A stretch of DNA of 64,000 nucleotides, taken from NCBI GenBank assembly GCA_965199685.1, contig OZ241323.1, forward strand, positions 992,001 through 1,056,000, given 5' to 3'. Source of the stretch: SP5GCR1 sp965199685. Its GTDB lineage: Bacteria > Pseudomonadota > Gammaproteobacteria > Poriferisulfidales > Oxydemutatoraceae. The notes under the pieces were generated by a model, which worked only from the letters and a program-made list of their open reading frames with translations, searched no databases and was not told the origin of the DNA. Below are positions 25,476 to 33,957 of this stretch, in pieces; position 1 is the stretch's first letter, and each line of letters starts with the position of its first letter. Made by a program: the position numbers and the translations under genes.

Positions 25476-26732
25476 ATGTATCACTACAAAAGTAAAACTG
25501 CCTCATTGGCGACACTTTATCTACTAAGCGTCACACTTATATTGAGTGGATGTTATGCGACAACAGGCTCCTCGTTATCAGGAGGATCGGCAACTGCGGT
25601 AGGGCCGGAAAGTTCCTCAAGGATAATGACCGCATCAGAGAAGCAATCGTTGTCGGCGCGAGCAATACAAAAAGAATTTGAAGTCATCGTGCCTGTTTTC
25701 AATCCGAATATACCAACAAATGCCAGTACATGGGAGAAAAAAGGTATTTGGCCGGAACTACGCCGAGTAGAATCTATAGACTTTGCTCTGAAGATGAAAA
25801 AGGCTTTGGAAGATACCAATCAACTCGGAGCAGTTCGGGTCACACCCGACCAAAAAGTTGCCGGCGATCTATATGTTATTGGTATGATTAAAGAATCAAA
25901 CGGTGAAGATGTCAAGATTAACATCAAAGTCATTGGTATAGACGGCAGAAGCTGGCTCAACAGAGACTACAAACACCAAGTGGACGAGTATTTTTACACC
26001 AGTGTACGTAATAAAGGCAAAAACTCTTATGATCCAGTATTTGAACAAGCGGCAGCCGATATAGTCAAACAACTACGCAGCAAAGACCGAAGCTATTTGG
26101 AAGAACTCAATCGGCTGACCGAAGTGCGCTTTGCCTATTCAATGTCCGATGAGAGCTTTGAGCAATTTCTAAAGTTTAGAGGCAGTCGCGTAGAACTGGT
26201 GCAAGCCCCTGCCGATAACGACCCGATGTTAAGGCGTATTCATCAATATAGAGTAGAAGACCAACTCTTCACTGACAAGATGCAACAATACTATTACGAT
26301 TTTGACCAAAAGGTAGGAGAATCTTATAAAAGCTGGCAAGAAGCCGCTTTTTCGGCATCAAAAGCGCGCCGTGAAGCTAAAAGCAAGGCCACATGGCAGG
26401 CTTTGGCAGGCATCCTTGCTATTGGTTTAGGTGCGGTTGCTGCTTCCAATAGTAATAGCAACTCAGTTGGAACGGTTGCATCAGTGGGAGCAATCACCGC
26501 TGGTGCAGTATTACTGTCGAGTGGCGTACAAAACTATAAAGAATCCAAATTTCATCAGGAAACTTTAATGGAATTAGGAAAATCAGTAGATATACAAGTT
26601 GCCCCTCAAGTCATTGAATTTGAGGAAAGAACGATAAAACTTACTGGGGATGCAACTGCGCAATTCAACCAATGGCGCGCCGCACTAAGGCGAATATACG
26701 CCGAGGAACAAACTCCTGAAATACAACTCTAA
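25476..26732 (+). CDS. Lipoprotein of the MotA/VWA cluster
   Basis: 418 residues. Signal peptide with lipobox LSGC, Cys26 as lipid site; +2 residue is Tyr, so outer-membrane sorting is plausible. Residues about 55-215 form a mixed alpha/beta region (VPVFNPNIPTNASTWEKKGIWPELRRVESIDFALKMKKALED, then DLYVIGMI...DVKINIKVIGIDGRSWLNRDY) reminiscent of LpoB/TolB-N-like lipoprotein domains. A basic coiled coil is followed by a glycine/alanine-rich hydrophobic stretch (about 308-350, LAGILAIGLGAVAAS...SVGAITAGAVLLSSG) like a glycine zipper. Good RBS (AAGAGGAG). Function unknown; probably the outer-membrane component of the cluster. Confidence 0.8.
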   Translation: MYHYKSKTASLATLYLLSVTLILSGCYATTGSSLSGGSATAVGPESSSRIMTASEKQSLSARAIQKEFEVIVPVFNPNIPTNASTWEKKGIWPELRRVESIDFALKMKKALEDTNQLGAVRVTPDQKVAGDLYVIGMIKESNGEDVKINIKVIGIDGRSWLNRDYKHQVDEYFYTSVRNKGKNSYDPVFEQAAADIVKQLRSKDRSYLEELNRLTEVRFAYSMSDESFEQFLKFRGSRVELVQAPADNDPMLRRIHQYRVEDQLFTDKMQQYYYDFDQKVGESYKSWQEAAFSASKARREAKSKATWQALAGILAIGLGAVAASNSNSNSVGTVASVGAITAGAVLLSSGVQNYKESKFHQETLMELGKSVDIQVAPQVIEFEERTIKLTGDATAQFNQWRAALRRIYAEEQTPEIQL

Positions 26733-26764
26733 CAACACTGACCCGATGAAACGGTTTTGAGTCT

Positions 26765-28276
26765 TTGAATAATCATCAACTCAAAAGCGGAAAAAGAACC
26801 CAAAGACATTCGTCGATCGTCAACCTCATTGGGGGCGCAATACTACTCGTTATCGTCATTGCAGTTTTGCTTTACGGGCGTGTTGATCTGACCAATATAC
26901 TCAAAATAGAAGAGAAAATCGTAGAAGAAAATGTACCTGAAACACCAGACAATGATAGTGTTTCTGAGTCGCCGAGCGATGACTATATCCCTAAATCACC
27001 AGACGACGATAGTGTTTCTGAATCGCTGGACGACGAACAAAGCGAGACATTGAGACAAAAATATATCGCCCAAATGAATCGCTATGAGAATGAAATCAAA
27101 CCTGAGATCAGCACACTCAACCTTTCAGCATGGTCGCCTGATAGTGCGTCGGAATTACAAACCAAGGAACAAGAGGCAATCAAAGCGTTTGCTGAAAGCC
27201 GATACGGGATGGCATTGACACACTTAGATGAGCTATTTGAAAAAATGTCTCAATTACAATTAGTTCAGAGACAAAACTATGAATCGGCTTTAAGCAATGC
27301 CAAGCAAGCATTTGAAGCGAATCAGATAGCGCAAGCACAATCTGCAATCAGCGATGCACTGCGCTACCTACCCGAGTCACCCGAAGCACTATTGCTAAAA
27401 GAGCGCATAAGTACGATGGAAGCGGTTGCTGCATTTGTCAAAGAAGCCGATATCGCGCGTATTGAAAACAATATCGGCGCAGAGATTGATCTGTTAGAGC
27501 AGGCGATTGAACTGGATCCGTATCGCGATACTCTAAGAGAAAGACGCCAAACATTGATAGCAAAACAACGCCAACAAACACTTGATGCTTTACTGCGACA
27601 AACATCGCAAGCACTAGACAATAAGGACATCAAAACAGCCCAAACATCGCTTATGCAAATCAGGCAAATGGATGCCAACCACCCGTCTCTAAGCCTACTC
27701 ACTACTAAACTTAAGCAAATCCAAACCGAATTATCCTACCAAAGCCTCATCACAAAAGCGAAGACATCGGCAGATACGGATGATTGGCAATCTGCCGAAA
27801 ACCATTATCGACAAGCACTAGGAATATATCCGGATAACAAAGATACCGAGGATAATCTACAACGCGCCGTGCAAATTAACCAATACACCGGAATAATCAA
27901 ACAAGCATTGGCAAAACCAGAACGCTTGGCAGATGAACAAATCGCTGCGGCGATGAGACAAATAGTTGACGACAGCACCGTATCTGCCAAATACAGCACA
28001 CAGCTACAACGGCTTATCGTGCGGTTGAACGATGCGATGATGGAAATGTCTAAACCAGTTGCGGTTACAGTCTATTCCGATGAAAAAACCTATGTGTCGG
28101 TACTTGGGGTCGGTGTCATCGGAAAAGTGCGCGAATATAACTTAAAGGAAGGCTTGAAACCGGGACGCTATCGCTTCAAAGGAGAACGCAAAGGTTATCA
28201 AGACAAGCTCGTTGAAATAGACATAAAGCCGAATCAACCAGCAGCCATCAAGGTCATCTGTGATGAACCTATCTGA
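26765..28276 (+). CDS. Membrane-anchored TPR-like protein with C-terminal PEGA-like domain
   Basis: 503 residues from a TTG start; no ATG is available before the membrane helix. One TM (about 20-40, SIVNLIGGAILLVIVIAVLLYG), then an acidic Ser/Asp/Pro linker with repeated (D)DSVSES motifs, then long helical repeats that read as TPR-like (ADEAKQAFEANQIAQAQSAISDALRYLPESPEALLL, DDWQSAENHYRQALGIYPDNKD). The last 75 residues (VAVTVYSDEKTYVSVLGVGVIGK...LKPGRYRFKGERKGYQDK) form a PEGA-like beta-sandwich. Single TM with a periplasmic bulk is the simplest topology. Overlaps the next gene by 14-17 bases, so they are coupled. Confidence 0.82.
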   Translation: MNNHQLKSGKRTQRHSSIVNLIGGAILLVIVIAVLLYGRVDLTNILKIEEKIVEENVPETPDNDSVSESPSDDYIPKSPDDDSVSESLDDEQSETLRQKYIAQMNRYENEIKPEISTLNLSAWSPDSASELQTKEQEAIKAFAESRYGMALTHLDELFEKMSQLQLVQRQNYESALSNAKQAFEANQIAQAQSAISDALRYLPESPEALLLKERISTMEAVAAFVKEADIARIENNIGAEIDLLEQAIELDPYRDTLRERRQTLIAKQRQQTLDALLRQTSQALDNKDIKTAQTSLMQIRQMDANHPSLSLLTTKLKQIQTELSYQSLITKAKTSADTDDWQSAENHYRQALGIYPDNKDTEDNLQRAVQINQYTGIIKQALAKPERLADEQIAAAMRQIVDDSTVSAKYSTQLQRLIVRLNDAMMEMSKPVAVTVYSDEKTYVSVLGVGVIGKVREYNLKEGLKPGRYRFKGERKGYQDKLVEIDIKPNQPAAIKVICDEPI

Positions 28277-30266
28277 AGCACATTTCCGCAGACAAAGAAG
28301 ATCTTTTTGGCAAAAGATTATCGCAACGGGTGGTGTGGCAGTCATTGCAATCATCGCCCTATTCGTATTTATTTTTTGGGTCAAAGCGGTTGTTGTTGAA
28401 GTAGTGCCTGAGGCTGCGGCAATTAACGCTGAGCGTGTATTACGCGGTTGGGGTTGGGTACAACAAGATAAAGTCTATTTATTATCGCCCAAGGCGGACT
28501 TGAAAGTTTCGGCATCGGGTTTTATTGCTGAAACGATCCGCTTGGAACGTAGCACACTTGATCGACGTCTCGTCGTTGAACTCAAAGAAGCACCGGCTTT
28601 GATCAAAGCAACCGCAACACCTGCCGAGCCGAACATACAGTGGCAAATCGACTCAAAATATGTTGCATCAGGACCCGAACTGCAGGCACCGGTTGAACCC
28701 GGCACGCATACCGTCGAAGTTACGCATCCTTATTACCAACCGCAAGAAGTCTCGATTGATTTGATGCGTGGCGATGAGCAGACACTTGAATTTGTTTTAG
28801 AGCCGGTGCAAGGTTCATTCAACATAAGTTCTGAACCTGAGGGTATGCCGATTTTGTTGGATGATAGACCGGCAGGACAAACCCCTATCTCTGTAAGCCG
28901 ACCAGGTGGTAGTTATCGTTTGCGTATAGGAACTCCCGACTTTGAAAGCATTGACGATACCGTTGAAATCACCTATATGCAGCCGGTTGCCAACAGAAAC
29001 TATAGATTGATTTATAAAAAAGCCCTGCTCACACTCACACTTGAACCACTCGACGGGCAGTTGCTGATTAACGGCAAGGTGTCGCCTGCAAACACAAGGA
29101 CGCTGGAATTGGAGCCGATGCGTGAAACCGTCATCGCTTATAGCAAGCCCGGCTATTTCGCAAAAACGATCAAACGCACTTTTAAGCCTGCCCAGCAAGA
29201 GAAAATCTCCATACTATTACAGGCGGAATTCGGCGAAGTGAGTATTAATGCAAATCCACAAGCGGATATCACAATAGATGATGAGGCAATAGGAAAAACA
29301 CCTCAAACCCTCACCCTAAGCGCATTGCCCCATACCGTGCGTCTCTCTAGGCCCGGTTATCGCGCAATCCAAAAAACCATCCATCCAAGTAGTGGAAACC
29401 CAATACGAATTAACGAAACACTGCTCACCGAAAAACAGGCGATCTTAGCTGAGAGCCCTGCTGTCGCTAAAAATTCTATAGGATTGGAACTGGTGTTATT
29501 CAAACCCGACGAAAACATTGTATATGAATTAGGCGCGCACCGTAGTGAGAGAGGTCAGCGTGCAAACGAGATTTTGCGTAGCGTAAGCTTTGATAGACCT
29601 TTTTACATCAGCCGTAGCGAAATATCGGCTAAACATTACCAGCCTTTTAATCGGCAAATTTCAGCATCCAACCTTGCAGTCAACAATGTCTCTTGGGGTG
29701 AGGCAGCACTTTTTTGCAATGCTTTAAGTGTGCAAGAAAATCTACCTCCGTTTTATATCACCAATGGCAATATCGTTAGAGGTTATAACCCGGACAGTAT
29801 CGGCTATAGGCTGCCTAGCGAAGCCGAATGGGAATGGCTTGCACGCTATGCAAACCGCAGTGCTTCAACCCTATTTATTTGGGGCAATCAAACAAAACTT
29901 CCTAAAAATGTCGGCAACCTCGCCGACGAAAGTGCCAAAAACAATGTTGCATTCTACATTCCCAACTATAACGACGGCTATCCGAAGTTGGCACCAGTCG
30001 GTTCGTTCAATCGGGATCGCGCTGGTCTGCACGACCTAGTCGGCAACCTCAGCGAATGGGTTCACGATGTGTATGCGGTAGAAATACCCTCAAAACCATT
30101 GCGCAACCCCTTGGGCATCGCAAATAATACCAGCCAAAGCGGACATGTCGTCAAAGGTTCCAGCTGGCGTTCAGGGACTTTATCGGAACTACGCTCCGTC
30201 TATCGTCAGCGAGCTGTCGGCAAATCCGACAGCATAGGCTTTCGCATCGCCCGCTACATCTATTGA
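28260..30266 (+). CDS. Membrane-anchored multi-PEGA protein with C-terminal FGE-like domain
   Basis: 668 residues (GTG 28260; ATG 28263 equally possible). One TM at about 20-44 (IIATGGVAVIAIIALFVFIFWV), then serial beta-sandwich repeats with PEGA signatures: ISSEPEGMPILLDDRPAGQTPISVSRPGGSYRLRI, LTLEPLDGQLLINGKVS, INANPQADITIDDEAIGKTPQTL. C-terminal FGE-sulfatase fold (about 435-668): RPFYISRSEISAKHYQPF, NNVSWGEAALFCNALS, YRLPSEAEWEWLARYA, AGLHDLVGNLSEWVHDVY, KGSSWRSGTLSELRSVYR, IGFRIAR. The copper-site cysteines of true FGEs are absent. PEGA domains are extracytoplasmic modules thought to bind carbohydrate or protein, so a periplasmic scaffold is likely (inference). Confidence 0.87.
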   Translation: MMNLSEAHFRRQRRSFWQKIIATGGVAVIAIIALFVFIFWVKAVVVEVVPEAAAINAERVLRGWGWVQQDKVYLLSPKADLKVSASGFIAETIRLERSTLDRRLVVELKEAPALIKATATPAEPNIQWQIDSKYVASGPELQAPVEPGTHTVEVTHPYYQPQEVSIDLMRGDEQTLEFVLEPVQGSFNISSEPEGMPILLDDRPAGQTPISVSRPGGSYRLRIGTPDFESIDDTVEITYMQPVANRNYRLIYKKALLTLTLEPLDGQLLINGKVSPANTRTLELEPMRETVIAYSKPGYFAKTIKRTFKPAQQEKISILLQAEFGEVSINANPQADITIDDEAIGKTPQTLTLSALPHTVRLSRPGYRAIQKTIHPSSGNPIRINETLLTEKQAILAESPAVAKNSIGLELVLFKPDENIVYELGAHRSERGQRANEILRSVSFDRPFYISRSEISAKHYQPFNRQISASNLAVNNVSWGEAALFCNALSVQENLPPFYITNGNIVRGYNPDSIGYRLPSEAEWEWLARYANRSASTLFIWGNQTKLPKNVGNLADESAKNNVAFYIPNYNDGYPKLAPVGSFNRDRAGLHDLVGNLSEWVHDVYAVEIPSKPLRNPLGIANNTSQSGHVVKGSSWRSGTLSELRSVYRQRAVGKSDSIGFRIARYIY

Positions 30267-30301
30267 GGATAATATCCATATATTTTTGATATACTGCAAC
30301 T

Positions 30302-30442
30302 ATGAAATACCGCTTTAAGACAAAGTACCGTGTAGCAATCATCATAGCGATACTCCTATTGCTTGCCGGCATCGCGATTGCTGGTATTGCCAGCTATTCC
30401 TTAAGCCTCAATTCGCCAGCAACCTTTCCGGTAGATATCTGA
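30302..30442 (+). CDS. 46-residue single-TM protein upstream of the MotA-like gene
   Basis: Short frame from ATG 30302 to TGA 30440-30442: a basic N-terminus (MKYRFKTKYR), one strong hydrophobic helix (about 11-32, VAIIIAILLLLAGIAIAGIASY) and a short polar tail ending FPVDI. The TGA is immediately followed by the GTG of the channel-subunit gene with no gap, which argues for a real, coupled gene. Too short for family assignment; could be an accessory subunit or a leader peptide. Confidence 0.6.
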   Translation: MKYRFKTKYRVAIIIAILLLLAGIAIAGIASYSLSLNSPATFPVDI

Positions 30443-31222
30443 GTGCCGATGTCTAAGCTAATCAAAAGTCTTATTGCCTTGATAATATCAGTGCTATTCG
30501 TGCATTTGATTTATATCGGTTTCATTCTTCCAAATGCCGATATTGCGATTGAATTTGCCGAACAGCAAGGACAAGCGGTACCTCGCAATCTGTTTGTGAT
30601 CTTAAAAGATCTAGAGCAGGAAATCTGCCTCATCTTGATGCTCTGGGGAACTTATTTGATAGTCGGGAAAATTGTTGCAATTAGCAAAGATCGCTACTTG
30701 CTTGACGAAAATTTGGTGGATTTTTCTAAGATAGAAAACGGCAATAAAATTGAAACTGCCAAAGCGGCACGCGATCAATTGCACACGCTACCAAGCGACA
30801 TCGTCAAAACCTCTTTGGTGCAGACATTACTCGTTGGTCTGGATCGTTTTCTAATCACCAAAGATGTGCATTACACCGCCGAGGCCATAGACGCAAAAAT
30901 GGATGCACTCGTGCTTGGCATAGAGGCGGAGAACTCAATGATACGCTACTTGATCTGGGCAATTCCATCGATTGGGTTCATCGGCACGGTGCGTGGTATC
31001 GGTCAAGCGTTATCGCAAGCCGACCAGGCACTTGCAGGAAATATCGCCGGGATGACCAATAGCTTGGGTGTGGCGTTCAATTCTACGTTGGTTGCACTCG
31101 TTATTAGCATATTTCTGATGCTTTTGTTGCATCAGTTACAAAGAATACAAGACGGTTTAATCGTGGATATCAGAGCTTATTGTGAAAAGCACATTATGAA
31201 TCCGATCGGACAGAGCGAATAA
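30443..31222 (+). CDS. MotA/TolQ/ExbB-family proton-channel subunit
   Basis: 259 residues from GTG 30443 (ATG 30449 also in frame). Three or four TM segments: about 8-28, 57-77, and the diagnostic pair with IPSIGFIGTVRGIGQALSQA (about 173-192) and GMTNSLGVAFNSTLVALVISIFLMLLLHQ (about 203-231), which match the conserved last two helices of TolQ/ExbB/MotA that line the ion path. These pentameric subunits couple ion flow to mechanical work through an ExbD/TolR/MotB partner; here the two VWA proteins downstream carry that kind of N-terminus. No tol, exb or flagellar genes are nearby, so this is a separate system. The next gene is 430 bp away across repeats. Confidence 0.88.
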   Translation: MPMSKLIKSLIALIISVLFVHLIYIGFILPNADIAIEFAEQQGQAVPRNLFVILKDLEQEICLILMLWGTYLIVGKIVAISKDRYLLDENLVDFSKIENGNKIETAKAARDQLHTLPSDIVKTSLVQTLLVGLDRFLITKDVHYTAEAIDAKMDALVLGIEAENSMIRYLIWAIPSIGFIGTVRGIGQALSQADQALAGNIAGMTNSLGVAFNSTLVALVISIFLMLLLHQLQRIQDGLIVDIRAYCEKHIMNPIGQSE

Positions 31223-31651
31223 ATGGCACATTGGTTGTGCAGACACAACGCGTTAAGGCAGACAATTCCCCTCCTGTGGAGGGGTGGCGGGCGAAGCCTG
31301 ACGGGGTGGTTGTGGCGTGTCTGCACAAATGAAAAAGTATCCTTGAACCGTAGGGGAGGGTATTGTATTTTGCAATGAATACGCTGCCCACCATCTTAGA
31401 GTGCTGCACAATGTCACGCCGATTGACCTACTGGCTCAATCGGCGATTCAATATGCCCTCCCGAAACGCGTTGCGTCTGCACAATCAATACATTCATTCA
31501 TTTTATTTACGGTAACCATAATTCGATGGCGCGTGGCGGTTGTAGTGAAACAGAACGGTATTTTAGGGAGGGCATGTTAGCCCTCCTCTACAGCTGGTTA
31601 TCGTTAATTCGGTGGCGCAAGTGGTTACGTTTATGCAAATGAGCTAGTGCA
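31223..31651. repeat. Repeat block splitting the MotA-like and VWA genes
   Basis: No gene in 429 bp. Modules ACGCGTTAAGGCAGACAATTCCC, CCCCTCC/GGAGGGG and AGGCGAAGCCTGACGG hairpins, a GCCGATTGACC/TCAATCGGC hairpin, the CAATACATTCATTC module and a REP palindrome (31566-31587, one mismatch). It probably inserted into what was a continuous operon. Confidence 0.8.
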
Positions 31652-32722
31652 ATGCGACATCTAAAAAGAAAAACCGAGGGATTCAACATTGCTTTCTTGG
31701 ATGTTATGTCGTGCGGTTTGGGGGCTGTCATATTAATCCTGATGCTGGTCAAATATCAAACTGAACTACCCGACCAACAATCGTCTGCCTTGCAAGCCGA
31801 TATTGCAATTCTAGAGCAACAGAACCTCCAATCCCAGCAAACCGTAGAGACACTACAAACTCAAACCAACGATACTCAAGCCGAACTGGTAAAACTCAAT
31901 ACCCAATTAGTCAGTTTGGTGACGAACATCAATAATCAAAAAGATACGCAACAATCACTGAAAGCGCAAATTGCAAAACTGCAATCACAAGCAGAAACAC
32001 CCACGCCGGCTCCCCCTGCCCCAGTGCCGGTGGTCAACAAAGGTTTAGAAGACTACCTGCTGGGATTAGAGGTAGAAGGCGAGAGAATCGTCATATTGGT
32101 AGACAGCAGTGCCTCCATGACCGAAGAGCGGCTAATAGATGTCATCCGCTATAAGGTTACATCTGCACAAGAACGTCAACAAAGCCCTAAATGGGAACGC
32201 ACTTCACGCATCGTAGAATGGTTGGTTGCCAAGGTACCCGAGGGTAGCGACTATAAAGTAATACGCTTTGCCGAAAATGCTTCAGTTGTCGGCGGAAATG
32301 CTTGGAAAAAAGGCGCGGATCCCCAAGATGCTGCAACGGTGCTATCGGATTTTAAGAAAATCGTACCCGAAGGCGGCACCAATCTACACGCAGCCGTTGC
32401 ATTGATGCGTAGCGGTGCTGCAGGTTTCTCAAATGTTTATCTGCTAACCGACGGCTTACCTACACAAGGAGATAGAGGTAGAATCAGGGCAATTGCTTCG
32501 TTTTTCTCTGGTTGCACTTCTATCACCGGCAATGCCAAAAAAATTAGCGGTAAATGCAGAGTGAGATTGCTCAACGACATAGTCGCATCGTATAGAGAAC
32601 GTGCAGTGGTCAACGTTATCCTCCTCCCGTTAGAAGGAGATTCTTATGCAGCCGGTGCTTTCTGGCAATGGACAGCTAGAAGCGATGGTCTACTTATCTC
32701 CCCCGAACATTCGTGGCCATGA
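31652..32722 (+). CDS. VWA-domain protein with ExbD/TolR/MotB-like N-terminal helix (first copy)
   Basis: 356 residues. N-terminal TM beginning FNIAFLDVMSCGLGAVILILMLV (residues 11-33) with an Asp at position 17, at the cytoplasmic entry of the helix where ExbD/TolR/MotB have their essential proton-binding Asp (compare PFIDVMLVLL in ExbD). Then a Gln-rich coiled coil (about 40-115), a Pro-rich linker, and a VWA domain (about 130-350) with complete MIDAS: VDSSASM, T in GGTNLHAA, and D in LLTDGLPT. No obvious Shine-Dalgarno; the region upstream is repeat DNA. Its stop overlaps the second VWA gene (ATGA), so the two proteins are coupled and may form a heterodimer. Confidence 0.87.
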   Translation: MRHLKRKTEGFNIAFLDVMSCGLGAVILILMLVKYQTELPDQQSSALQADIAILEQQNLQSQQTVETLQTQTNDTQAELVKLNTQLVSLVTNINNQKDTQQSLKAQIAKLQSQAETPTPAPPAPVPVVNKGLEDYLLGLEVEGERIVILVDSSASMTEERLIDVIRYKVTSAQERQQSPKWERTSRIVEWLVAKVPEGSDYKVIRFAENASVVGGNAWKKGADPQDAATVLSDFKKIVPEGGTNLHAAVALMRSGAAGFSNVYLLTDGLPTQGDRGRIRAIASFFSGCTSITGNAKKISGKCRVRLLNDIVASYRERAVVNVILLPLEGDSYAAGAFWQWTARSDGLLISPEHSWP

Positions 32723-33663
32723 AAAGACGCTCGCGCAATTTCAATATATTCAGCTTGTCCTTTTTGGATGTGATCTCGTGTGGTTTCGGGGCCGTCGTGC
32801 TATTGGTATTGCTTTCTAAATCAACGATCGGTGGCGGCACGATCGATATAGACCGTATCTCAGAACTACTTAAGACATTCACTCAAACCCAAGCGCAAAG
32901 TGCCGAGCTTGAATCCCAATCACAGCAACTCTCGTCTACGGTCGATGCACAGATAGACAAAGAAACGCAACTCAAAAGTGCGATTGACAAAGCAAGCCAA
33001 ACGCTTGCAACGCTACAATCAGAGAATTCAACCTTGCAAGCAGAGATGGCCATACTGCAACAAAAAATCAGCCCACCTTCGGCCACGATAAGCGTAGAAA
33101 ACAACACCGAAGACGAAGTCTATGCCGGTGGTATACCAGTGGACGCAAACTATGTCGTGTTCATAGTAGATACCTCAGGTTCTATGTTAGAGATTTGGGG
33201 TAAGGTGATGAAAGAAATGGAAAATATACTCAATATACATCCCAAAGTAGAAGGCTTTCAAATTCTCAACGATAACGGCATTCATTTACTTTCCGCTTAT
33301 AAAAGAAAATGGATTGACGACACACCTAGTTTGCGCAGACGCACACTGCAACTACTACGCTCATGGCAAGCATTCTCAAATAGTAGCCCGGTAGAAGGCT
33401 TGCAAGAAGCCTTAAAGCTCTATGTGAAGCCTAACATGAAAGTGTCAATCTATATTCTGGGCGACGATTATACTGGTGCATCATATGACCCAGTATTGCA
33501 AACAGTCTCTAGACTCAATACCGACAGGAAAACTGGTAAGCCTATTGCCCGCATCCACGGCATCGGTTTTTATAACCAACAAGGCGGCGATATACTTCGT
33601 CTTTCCACGTTGTTGCGCGAGGTTGCTAGACAAAGCCGTGGGACCTTTATTGCGTTGGATTGA
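32719..33663 (+). CDS. VWA-domain protein with ExbD/TolR/MotB-like N-terminal helix (second copy)
   Basis: 314 residues from ATG 32719, which overlaps the first VWA gene as ATGA (a GTG at 32713 is less likely). Same plan: SFLDVISCGFGAVVLLVLL (residues 14-32) with Asp at position 17, a Gln/Ser-rich coiled coil (about 50-115), and a VWA domain with VDTSGSM. The MIDAS Thr position appears to be Ser-Pro (NSSPVEGLQEAL) and the third site reads ILGDDY, so metal binding may be weaker. The helix motif FLDV(M/I)SCG(L/F)GAV is shared almost exactly with the first copy, although the rest has diverged. The stop at 33661-33663 abuts a MITE. Confidence 0.87.
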   Translation: MKRRSRNFNIFSLSFLDVISCGFGAVVLLVLLSKSTIGGGTIDIDRISELLKTFTQTQAQSAELESQSQQLSSTVDAQIDKETQLKSAIDKASQTLATLQSENSTLQAEMAILQQKISPPSATISVENNTEDEVYAGGIPVDANYVVFIVDTSGSMLEIWGKVMKEMENILNIHPKVEGFQILNDNGIHLLSAYKRKWIDDTPSLRRRTLQLLRSWQAFSNSSPVEGLQEALKLYVKPNMKVSIYILGDDYTGASYDPVLQTVSRLNTDRKTGKPIARIHGIGFYNQQGGDILRLSTLLREVARQSRGTFIALD

Positions 33664-33901
33664 TGTGAGATTGCTGAAAAAGTATTTCATATGCCGTAGA
33701 AACGGATAATTAAAATGCCGGTTGACCTACTGGTTCAATCGGCGGCTTTATTCTGCCCTAACGCATTGTATCTGCACAGGCAATCCATTCATTCGTTTCG
33801 TTTATGGAAACCAAAATCAAATGGCGCAAGCGGTCACGTTTGAGTGATGATGATATTTTTTCAACAGCCCATACAGCCTGAGAAGAGAAACAGATTGCAT
33901 G
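33664..33901. repeat. MITE-bearing gap after the VWA genes
   Basis: MITE-like element 33667-33870 follows the second VWA stop directly, then unique sequence with the promoter of the deaminase-like gene. Confidence 0.7.
33667..33870. mobile_element. MITE-like element, 204 bp
   Basis: Ends GAGATTGCTGAAAAAGTA and ATATTTTTTCAACAGCCC; preceded by ATGT and followed by ATAC, an imperfect version of the ATGT target duplication seen elsewhere. Confidence 0.6.
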
Positions 33902-33910
33902 TGTTATAAT
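33902..33910 (+). promoter_or_regulatory. Extended -10 promoter for the deaminase-like gene
   Basis: TGTTATAAT (TGn plus a perfect TATAAT) 48 bases before the ATG at 33958. No -35 match; extended -10 promoters can do without. RBS GAGGTAA follows at the expected place. Confidence 0.5.
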
Positions 33911-33957
33911 CTGTAAAAATTGAAACCAATTAACTAAACAGAGGTAATGGGTATTGC

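Noticed and set aside
30443..31222. tolQ or exbB of a housekeeping system
   Set aside because: No tolR/tolA/tolB/pal, exbD or tonB beside it, and the downstream partners are VWA proteins.
30443..33663. Zorya defence system
   Set aside because: The MotA-like gene fits ZorA loosely, but the partners have VWA rather than OmpA-like domains, and no ZorC, ZorD or ZorE is present.
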